In this document: in pieces, positions 1 to 5,442 of the stretch
Numbering within the stretch: position 1 is the first letter of the stretch
Layout: each line of letters opens with the position of its first letter
NCBI GenBank assembly: GCA_900549375.1
Contig: URNY01000119.1
Location: 1-8,418, forward strand
From: an uncultured Bacteroidales bacterium
GTDB lineage: Bacteria > Bacteroidota > Bacteroidia > Bacteroidales > Muribaculaceae
Length of the DNA: 8,418 nt
Direction of reading: 5' to 3'
The notes under the pieces: model-generated
Database searches by the model: none
What the model was told of the DNA's origin: nothing
Seen by the model: only the letters and a program-made list of their open reading frames with translations
Translations under genes and position numbers: made by a program

Positions 1-567
1 CTCCAACGCTGGTATAAGGAGCATCCGGAATGGAATATCGATATCATCAGGCCTACGGTGATTTTCGGCGAAAGGAACCGTGGAAATGTTTACAATCTGC
101 TGAAGCAGATTTCGTCGGGTAAGTTCCTGATGGTCGGCAAGGGGGAGAACCGCAAGTCGATGGCTTATGTGGGCAATGTGGTTGCTTTCGTGAAGTTCCT
201 GATCGATAATGTGAGGGAGGGGTATAATGTCTATAATTATATCGATAAACCTGACAATAATATGAATCAGCTTGTGGCGCATGTGTCGAAGGTGCTGAAG
301 AAACATATCCCGGCTACGCATTATCCTTATTGGCTGGGGATGCTTGGCGGCTATGGCTTTGATCTGCTGGCGAAGCTGACGGGCCGGAAGCTGACGGTTT
401 CGTCGGTGAGGGTGAAGAAGTTTTGCGTCACTACGGAGTTCGATGCGACGAAGGTGCATTCTTCTGGCTTCAAGGCTCCTTATACGCTCGATGAGGGGCT
501 GGCAAGGACGCTTGAGTTCGAGTTTGTTCATCCGAGGGAGGATGATATAACCTTCAAAACAGAATGA
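1..567 (+). CDS. NAD-dependent epimerase/dehydratase family protein (extended SDR), C-terminal part, 5' truncated by window
   Basis: The reading frame is open from base 1 to a TGA at 565-567, giving 188 visible residues. The visible part starts with LQRWYKEHPEWNIDIIRPTV and continues IFGERNRGN (residues 21-29). An Arg-Pro followed by a (V/I)-(F/Y)-G motif is typical of extended short-chain dehydrogenases just after the catalytic YxxxK helix. SMAYVGNVVAFV (53-64) fits the usual 'YVxDV' helix and YNVYNYIDK (75-83) the following strand. The N-terminal Rossmann glycine motif and catalytic Tyr/Lys would lie before the window, so activity cannot be judged. The GTG at 58 is an internal Val, not the start. 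Family members act in the cytoplasm on nucleotide sugars or related substrates; the substrate here is unknown. The gene converges on the sus operon and probably has no functional link to it. Family assignment is fairly sure, exact role is not. Confidence 0.85.
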   Translation, partial: LQRWYKEHPEWNIDIIRPTVIFGERNRGNVYNLLKQISSGKFLMVGKGENRKSMAYVGNVVAFVKFLIDNVREGYNVYNYIDKPDNNMNQLVAHVSKVLKKHIPATHYPYWLGMLGGYGFDLLAKLTGRKLTVSSVRVKKFCVTTEFDATKVHSSGFKAPYTLDEGLARTLEFEFVHPREDDITFKTE

Positions 568-590
568 GTGGCCGCCAAGGGGGCCGGTAG

Positions 591-610
591 GGGCGAACTA
601 AAGTTCGCTC
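591..610 (+). other. Short hairpin just downstream of the epimerase-family gene
   Basis: GGGCGAAC (591-598) pairs with GTTCGCTC (603-610) around a TAAA loop, with one G-T wobble. It starts 24 nt after the stop codon of the + strand gene. No T-run follows, so it is not a classical intrinsic terminator. It may protect the mRNA 3' end, or be chance structure in a repeat-rich spacer. Confidence 0.35.
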
Positions 611-651
611 ACGCGACCGCTCCGAGGATAATTGTAATAATTTGGAATTTA

Positions 652-727
652 GAATTTTGAATTGCGAAAGATTCGGAATCTGATAATGGAATTTTGAATT
701 GCGATAGATTCGGAATTCGATAATGGA
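652..727. repeat. Two-copy 37-bp tandem repeat in the convergent spacer
   Basis: Bases 652-688 and 689-725 are head-to-tail copies with three mismatches (668/705, 680/717, 681/718). The match continues two further bases to 690/727. Each unit begins GAATTTTGAATTGCGA and contains AGATTCGGAAT. The unit is AT-rich, unlike the surrounding coding DNA, and has no reading frame of note. Just upstream, 644-660 contains further short GAATT-like pieces, as if the array had older degenerate copies. Function unknown; slippage-prone filler DNA between convergent genes is the simplest reading. Confidence 0.8.
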
Positions 728-733
728 TAATAG

Positions 734-771
734 AAAGGAGGAGAAGCGCGGGGCGCTTCTCCTCCTTTTTT
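734..771 (+). terminator. Strong intrinsic terminator (16-bp perfect stem, T6 tail)
   Basis: Bases 734-749 (AAAGGAGGAGAAGCGC) are perfectly complementary to 753-768, with a GGG loop at 750-752. The right arm runs into six Ts (766-771). The T-run lies on the + strand side, so it should stop transcription arriving from the epimerase-family gene, whose stop codon is 166 nt upstream. On the minus strand the stem is followed by TTTCTATTAT, a weaker tail, so partial bidirectional use for the sus operon is possible; that is inference. Confidence 0.85.
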
Positions 772-818
772 GCAGTTAGGTTCGTTTTGCAGTTATGTTC
801 GCTTTGGGCGGTTATGGG
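768..818. repeat. 17-bp tandem repeat, two near-identical copies plus a degenerate third
   Basis: Bases 768-784 (TTTTGCAGTTAGGTTCG) and 785-801 (TTTTGCAGTTATGTTCG) are adjacent copies differing at one base. Bases 802-818 (CTTTGGGCGGTTATGGG) look like a diverged third copy keeping the TTTG and GTTATG pieces. The first copy overlaps the T tail of the terminator. On the minus strand the copies share a (C)TAAC(C/T)GC core. No known function is recognised. Confidence 0.6.
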
Positions 819-843
819 CCGGCGTTGCGGTTGCAACGCCGGC
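818..843. repeat. GC-rich palindrome B downstream of the susF-like gene
   Basis: GCCGGCGTTGC (818-828) is perfectly complementary to 833-843 around a four-base loop (829-832). No T-run follows on either strand. It is the second of two stable hairpins in the 3' untranslated region of the sus operon transcript. Likely roles are 3'-end protection or a REP-like repeat; both are inference. Confidence 0.65.
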
Positions 844-848
844 GATGG

Positions 849-870
849 CGGAGGGGCCGAGGCCCCTCCG
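849..870. repeat. GC-rich palindrome A immediately after the susF-like stop codon
   Basis: CGGAGGGGC (849-857) pairs perfectly with GCCCCTCCG (862-870) around a CGAG loop. It lies 7 nt beyond the susF-like stop codon on the minus strand, so it is the first structure transcribed after the operon. There is no U-tract, so it is not a canonical intrinsic terminator. A role in protecting the mRNA 3' end is plausible. Confidence 0.65.
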
Positions 871-877
871 GCGGGGA

Positions 878-2239
878 TCATTTGGGAGTGCAGGTGCAGG
901 TGTAGGGCACTTTGGAGAGGTCGAGGACGACGTCGTAGGTGCCGGCGGCAATGTCGATGTTGGCGGCGTTGTAGATGAGCTTGTCGGGGGTGCCTCCAAG
1001 GTTGGCGTCCCATCCGCCGTTGACACGGAACTTGAAGTTGGTGTCGCTGTCGGCGGTCATCGTGGCTGTCCATGTGAGCATGTCGGAGGAGGGCGTCATG
1101 ACGATGTCGGTGTTCCAGTCGCCGTTAAGTCCGATGATGCCGATGGACTTCACTTTGAGCACTGATACGGTGAGGGCGTTGAGGTTGGCATTTACCCAGT
1201 AGAAGCCTGCGGGCTCGGTGACGATGTTGTCGCCGTTGGGTGTGAGCTTGCCTCCGTTGAGACCCCAGTTCATCGACCAGTCGAGGGATGCGTCGAGCTT
1301 GAATTCGCCCTTGGCGTCGGTGTCGGCTCCTGTGCGGGTGAATCCGAAGTATTCGGAGTAGTTGTCGGTGTAGAGCTGCATCGAGTTGGCCTGACTCCAT
1401 CCGTTGCCTGTGCCGGGAGTGTAGAGCACTTCGTAGGCGAAGGTAAGGGTGTAGGTCTTGGCGAGCATGTCGGCTACGAGGCGGTAACGTCCGGGAGTGG
1501 TTATGGTGCCTTTGGCGCCGAGCTGGAGGTCGTTGCCGGTAGCGGCGGGTCCGTAGCACTGTGCGGGCGTGGCGGTGCCTTCAACGCTTCCGGGAACCAC
1601 ATACCATTCGAAGCCTGCGGAGGCTTGCGCTGCGGTGACTTCGAAGATGGCGATGAAGTTATTGTCGACGTATGCGTGGAGGTCGCTGTGGTCCATCTTC
1701 TGCGAAAGAGTTCCGCCGATGAAGTAGCTGTTCTCTATGTCGAGGTGTTCGTCGACGGGGAGGACATCAACCTGCTGCTTCATGTAGAGGAAGCCTTCGC
1801 CGCCGAGGCGTGAGCGCTGTTTGCCGATTGTGGCATATGCGGCCACTCCCATCCATGGTTTAACCACTTCGGGAGTGATGTTATAGAATTCGACGATTGT
1901 GCGTTCGATGTCGTTTGAGGCTACCTTACCCTCTTCGATAGGAAGGATCTCGGCGTTCTCCATAGCTTCGTTGTCGGCTATATAGAGCTCGAATTCGAGG
2001 TCGGTGCCTTCGGGAAGGCCGGATGCGTCCTCGACCGACAGGATGTCGATGTTCTGATTGACAGTGTTGTCGAGGTTGATGGTTGAGGTATATGCCGCGG
2101 AGGGAGCGAGCTTGAGGCCATCGGCTTCCACTATGGGCTCCTGCGGGTTGACCTGAGCGATTCCGAGGTCGCTTTTGTCGTCGCAGGAGGCGAAACCGAG
2201 TGCGGCGGCAGCCATCAGAAATATGCTGTATTTTTTCAT
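878..2239 (-). CDS. susF: SusF-like surface lipoprotein with three carbohydrate-binding-module-like domains
   Basis: 453 residues. The N-terminus MKKYSIFLMAAAALGFASC is a lipoprotein signal with lipidated Cys19. CDDKSD follows, an acidic stretch like the Bacteroidota surface-export signal. Residues 24-165 form an N-terminal beta-rich region unlike the one in the preceding SusE; it may be DUF5115-type, from memory and unverified. Three CBM-like beta-sandwich repeats follow at about 169-268, 271-362 and 365-450. Each opens with a strand and turn (YFIGG, YTPGTGNGW, IGIIGLNGDW) and closes on a hydrophobic strand. One N-terminal domain plus three CBMs is the architecture known for SusF, and 453 aa is near SusF's size; SusE has two CBMs. 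Inferred role: holding the glycan near the SusC/D transporter. It is the last gene of the operon, 80 nt after susE, with a hairpin in the gap. The CTCTPK C-terminus with two Cys is odd. Sequence-level identity to SusF proper is not established. Confidence 0.82.
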   Translation of the reverse strand: MKKYSIFLMAAAALGFASCDDKSDLGIAQVNPQEPIVEADGLKLAPSAAYTSTINLDNTVNQNIDILSVEDASGLPEGTDLEFELYIADNEAMENAEILPIEEGKVASNDIERTIVEFYNITPEVVKPWMGVAAYATIGKQRSRLGGEGFLYMKQQVDVLPVDEHLDIENSYFIGGTLSQKMDHSDLHAYVDNNFIAIFEVTAAQASAGFEWYVVPGSVEGTATPAQCYGPAATGNDLQLGAKGTITTPGRYRLVADMLAKTYTLTFAYEVLYTPGTGNGWSQANSMQLYTDNYSEYFGFTRTGADTDAKGEFKLDASLDWSMNWGLNGGKLTPNGDNIVTEPAGFYWVNANLNALTVSVLKVKSIGIIGLNGDWNTDIVMTPSSDMLTWTATMTADSDTNFKFRVNGGWDANLGGTPDKLIYNAANIDIAAGTYDVVLDLSKVPYTCTCTPK

Positions 2240-2261
2240 TTTGTGTATCGTATGATTTGAA

Positions 2262-2304
2262 GCTTTCCGGAGCGGAGGCGGATCGCGGATCCGCTCCGGA
2301 AGGC
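2262..2304 (-). other. Intercistronic hairpin between susE and the susF-like gene
   Basis: Bases 2265-2276 (TTCCGGAGCGGA) are perfectly complementary to 2290-2301, extendable to 2262-2276/2290-2304 with one G-T wobble. The loop is 13 nt. A competing inner stem CGGATC/GATCCG (2279-2284/2288-2293) also exists, so two folds are mutually exclusive. In the minus-strand transcript it begins 15 nt after the susE stop and ends 22 nt before the susF-like ATG. No U-run follows. It could stabilise the upstream mRNA, mark a processing site or tune expression of the last gene; which one is not shown by sequence. Confidence 0.75.
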
Positions 2305-2319
2305 ATTATTGATTATACA

Positions 2320-3603
2320 TTACTGAGCCTGGATGTCGATTGTTCCTGCGTTCATGTCGTAGGTGACGTCGATCTTGCCGCCGCCCCAGTTGGGTATCGT
2401 CCAGTTCTGCTCGGAACCCTCTTTGGCCACTCCGTTGAAGGGGAGCGTGATGTTGAGGTTGCCGGCATTGTCGGCGCCGATGGATCCATCGGATCCCCAG
2501 TTGCCGAGCTTGGTATAGATACGGAACATCACTTCGCCTACGGCGGCGTCGATCGTGCCTTTATAGATGTTGGAACCGGCCGGGGTTTCCTCCAGAAAGT
2601 GGGTATCGTCGGAGATGTCCCATCCTCCGGGCGTTCCGATGACATATACTTTCTTGGCCGGAGCTTTCTGCATCTTGATGGTCATGTCCTTGAGGTTGAT
2701 GGTCACTTCGAGGTTTCCGCCTGCCCAGGATGCATCCTGCCATGAGCCTTTGCCGAGCTTATCGCCTTTTTTCTTGCCCATGGATACCTGTCCCTGGTAA
2801 ACGCCATCGGCGTTGAAAGAGATGTCGATGGGGTTATCGGCATCCTGCGAGCCGACGGCGTTGCTCTCCCAGTCGCCCAGAGCGCTGTAGAAGCGGAACT
2901 GGAACTCGCCTTCGGGGATGAATACCACTCCGTAGAATATCTTGGTTCCGATGCCGGTTTCGTTGAGGTAAACCTGATCGGCGTTGATGTCCCAGCCTGT
3001 GGGCTGGCCGATGAGGTAGAGCTTGCCGGGTTCTGAAACGGGAACATAGGAGGATACGGAGATCGTGATCGGGTTGGACCAGATCACGCTATAGGGAGCA
3101 TTTGCGACGGCTGCCTTGACGCGTACGGCCACGGGAACGGTCTCGTGGTTGTAGTTGTCGAGGTCGAAACCATAGAGCAGGTTCACGCCGGCGCAGAAAA
3201 TCTCACCGGGGATGGTGATGGATGCCGACGAGGATACGGTCTCGAGCGTATAGGCGATGGGATGATCCTCGCTGTCGACTACAGTATTGCCGTCTTCGGG
3301 AGCATCTTCGGCCGCCATAGCCTCATCCCATTTTGCGAAGTCCTCTTTCGAACGGGCGATCTGCACGGTATAGTCGGGTGTGCAGCCTACGCCATAGTTC
3401 GGCTGGGAGACTGTGAATGTGATGTCGTTGAGAGGCTTATAGTTTTCATCGTCGCGGAAAATATAAGTCTGGTCGCCCATTGCCGGAGTGTTGAGCACGA
3501 AATCCGTGGGCACTTCCAGACGGGGCTGCGTGTCGTCCTTACAGCCCGTGAGGCCGAAGCCGAGGGCCATGAGAAGCAGCGTGAGCAATGATATCTTTTT
3601 CAT
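2320..3603 (-). CDS. susE: SusE-type starch-binding surface lipoprotein
   Basis: 427 residues. The N-terminus MKKISLLTLLLMALGFGLTG leads to lipidated Cys21 (lipobox LTGC) and then KDD, a surface-export-like acidic stretch. Residues 27-40 (PRLEVPTDFVLNTP) match the usual opening of the SusE N-terminal Ig-like domain, reaching to about 185. Two tandem CBM-like domains follow, about 194-312 and 318-426, with parallel features: KLYLIGQPTGWDI versus KVYVIGTPGGWDI, FRFYSALGDW versus FRIYTKLGNW, and paired tryptophans five residues apart near the end (W288/W293, W401/W406). This Ig plus two-CBM build is that of SusE. The protein should be anchored in the outer membrane facing outward and bind the glycan with aromatic platforms; that role is family knowledge. 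The start is 18 nt after susD's stop, behind an A-rich leader (AAGTAGAAGAAGAAA) and no Shine-Dalgarno sequence. Exact ligand is inferred from SusD next door. Confidence 0.92.
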   Translation of the reverse strand: MKKISLLTLLLMALGFGLTGCKDDTQPRLEVPTDFVLNTPAMGDQTYIFRDDENYKPLNDITFTVSQPNYGVGCTPDYTVQIARSKEDFAKWDEAMAAEDAPEDGNTVVDSEDHPIAYTLETVSSSASITIPGEIFCAGVNLLYGFDLDNYNHETVPVAVRVKAAVANAPYSVIWSNPITISVSSYVPVSEPGKLYLIGQPTGWDINADQVYLNETGIGTKIFYGVVFIPEGEFQFRFYSALGDWESNAVGSQDADNPIDISFNADGVYQGQVSMGKKKGDKLGKGSWQDASWAGGNLEVTINLKDMTIKMQKAPAKKVYVIGTPGGWDISDDTHFLEETPAGSNIYKGTIDAAVGEVMFRIYTKLGNWGSDGSIGADNAGNLNITLPFNGVAKEGSEQNWTIPNWGGGKIDVTYDMNAGTIDIQAQ

Positions 3604-3621
3604 TTTCTTCTTCTACTTTAA

Positions 3622-5421
3622 TTATTTTACATAGCCCGGATTCTGTTTGTATTCGCCTGCGGGATAGGAGGCTACGATAGCGCTCGGGATGGGGAATACG
3701 TTCATGTAGGAGGCGATGGCCGTACCGGGGTTGGTGCCGTTTTTCCAGTTCCAGTTATAGTTGTTGCCGGCGAAACGTCCGAAGCGGATGAGGTCGGTGC
3801 GGCGTACATTCTCCCAGTAGAGTTCGCGGCCGCGCTCGTCGAGCACATCCTGATCGGTCATGATGCCGAGGGGAGCGACGCCTGCGCGCTGGCGGACATA
3901 GTTGAGATACTGGAGGCCGAGAGCGGAGCTTCCGACGTTATGGAGGGAAGCCTCGGCGGCCATGAGGTAAACTTCGGCCAGACGGATCAGAGGCAGGTCG
4001 GTGTCGCAGAAGCTGAAGTTGGCGTTGATAGTGGCGCCTGCTGCGGCTGATACGCGGTTAAGTCCGTTGCCCGGGTCGGCGAAGCGGTAGTAGGTGCCGT
4101 CGGCGGCTGCCGGGATGTTAGTGAACTTGATAGGAATATAACCGTCGGTGAATTTCGACTGAGTCTCGTTGGTGATGGTATAACCGGCCTTCTCTGTGAG
4201 CCAGAGGTAGGTGCGGGCATCATTGTCGGTTCTGTCGCCTTTGTCGTTGAAGTCGAAGAGTTCGGCGAACTGCTGACGGGCGTGCATACAAGCCCATGCA
4301 GACTGAACGCCATACCATGTCTTCTCGCAGAAGCCTTTGGTGAGTTCTCTGGTTCCGAAGTCGCCGATAGCGGCGAAGATGAGGAAGTCGGAACCGCCGT
4401 AGCTCTGAGTATTCATGTTGTCGTAGGGAAGACCCCAGAGGATCTCGTTGTTGCCTGCGGCAGCCTTACCGGGCATGAACATGTCGTTGCTGGCGCCGAA
4501 GAGTGCGAGATAGTCGGAAGCGAGACCATGGAAGGAACCCTTGTCATGGTCGGCGATGATCTGCTGGCACATATCCCAGCATTTCTTCCAGCCGGCATCG
4601 GAAGCGCCGTCGGTGAAGACTTTCTCGTTGAGGTAGAAGCGGGCGAGAAGGGCGCGGACGCCATCCTTGCTTACGCGGCCATAGACCGGAGTTGCGTTTG
4701 CAGGCCATTTGGCGAGCACATCCTCGAGGTCGGCAACGACCTTGTTGTAGAGAGCTGCGCGGCTTTCAGCCTGCGGGGGCACTTCGCCGTAGGGGATGGA
4801 GTTGCCGTTGTCGTCGATATCCCAAGCCACTGCTGCGCGGCCGAAGAAGTCAATCACCTGGAAATAGGTGTAGGCGCGGAGGGCGCGGGCCTCGAGGCAG
4901 AACTGATTGATGACATCGGTCATCGGTTTGCCGTCGGGATCTTGGAGCTGCGAGGGATCGATGCCCCAGTCGCCGAGGTTACGCATGTTGCGCAGGAAGT
5001 CGTTGCAGACTGCGATGTGGGTGTAGAAACGCGAGTAAGCGAGGTTGAGCACCGGGTTGTCCGATCCCCAGGTTGCTTTCACGAGGTCCTCGATGCCGGC
5101 ATCGGAATAGTAGATCCATGCCACTTCGTCGGTGGGGAACTCGTTGAGCATATAGATGGCGCGCGAATAGCAGCTCATACCTGCGTCGGGGCTGGTGATG
5201 TCGGACTCGCCGGCGCCGCCCTGACCGGAAATGGTCATACCTGCATAACAGTTTGCCATCAGGCCGGCGATGTATTCCTGCGGATTCTTGCTGAAGTCAC
5301 CGGATGTGACGGTGGAAGGATCTTTCGGTCCCTGCTCCAAATCACCTGTGCAGGCGGTAAAAGCACCCGCGGCGGCGACAATCATTGAACCTGCGATAAA
5401 TTTATTTATAATAGATTTCAT
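3622..5421 (-). CDS. susD: SusD-family glycan-binding outer-membrane lipoprotein, starch type
   Basis: 599 residues, slightly longer than B. thetaiotaomicron SusD (551). A signal peptide ends FTAC with lipidated Cys24. SusD hallmarks are all present: the TPR helix EARALRAYTYFQVIDFFG (177-194), LIRLAEVYLMAAEA (478-491), DERGRELYWENVRRTDLIRF (528-547) and FPIPSAIVA with a terminal QNPGY (576-597). By recalled alignment with BT3701, starch-contact residues W96, Y296, W320, D73 and R81 correspond to W102, Y341, W375, D79 and R87; W98 becomes Y104 and N101 becomes D107. The stretches FPTDE..W, YGGS, W-A-C and ASYMNVFPIP also match that protein. It sits as a hinged lid on SusC, capturing oligosaccharides for import. 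The start is 21 nt after susC's stop, behind an AT-rich leader. Family is certain; alpha-glucan specificity is a supported inference. Confidence 0.97.
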   Translation of the reverse strand: MKSIINKFIAGSMIVAAAGAFTACTGDLEQGPKDPSTVTSGDFSKNPQEYIAGLMANCYAGMTISGQGGAGESDITSPDAGMSCYSRAIYMLNEFPTDEVAWIYYSDAGIEDLVKATWGSDNPVLNLAYSRFYTHIAVCNDFLRNMRNLGDWGIDPSQLQDPDGKPMTDVINQFCLEARALRAYTYFQVIDFFGRAAVAWDIDDNGNSIPYGEVPPQAESRAALYNKVVADLEDVLAKWPANATPVYGRVSKDGVRALLARFYLNEKVFTDGASDAGWKKCWDMCQQIIADHDKGSFHGLASDYLALFGASNDMFMPGKAAAGNNEILWGLPYDNMNTQSYGGSDFLIFAAIGDFGTRELTKGFCEKTWYGVQSAWACMHARQQFAELFDFNDKGDRTDNDARTYLWLTEKAGYTITNETQSKFTDGYIPIKFTNIPAAADGTYYRFADPGNGLNRVSAAAGATINANFSFCDTDLPLIRLAEVYLMAAEASLHNVGSSALGLQYLNYVRQRAGVAPLGIMTDQDVLDERGRELYWENVRRTDLIRFGRFAGNNYNWNWKNGTNPGTAIASYMNVFPIPSAIVASYPAGEYKQNPGYVK

Positions 5422-5442
5422 AAATTTTCAGCTTTTGATGAT

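Noticed and set aside
58..60. GTG as a start codon for the epimerase-family gene
   Set aside because: The frame is open to base 1 and encodes the conserved IIRP segment just before it; the gene is simply cut by the window.
568..877. CRISPR array, tRNA or small RNA gene in the repeat-rich spacer
   Set aside because: There are only two copies of each repeat, directly abutting with no spacers, and no cloverleaf or recognised RNA motif; the structures are a terminator, palindromes and tandem duplications.
609..1073. Minus-strand frame spanning the spacer and the end of the susF-like gene, with an overlapping + frame at 770-1165
   Set aside because: Products are Arg/Pro/His-rich or Gly/Val-rich, run through the repeats and terminator, and overlap the real coding frame of the susF-like gene. 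No support as genes.
2240..2319. A separate promoter for the susF-like gene in the 80-nt gap
   Set aside because: I looked for the Bacteroidota -7 element TAnnTTTG on the minus strand and did not find it. The gap is better explained by the hairpin.
4282..5388. 368-codon open frame antisense to susD
   Set aside because: Same mirrored-frame artefact: no domain, Val/Gly/Glu-rich, fully inside the SusD gene.
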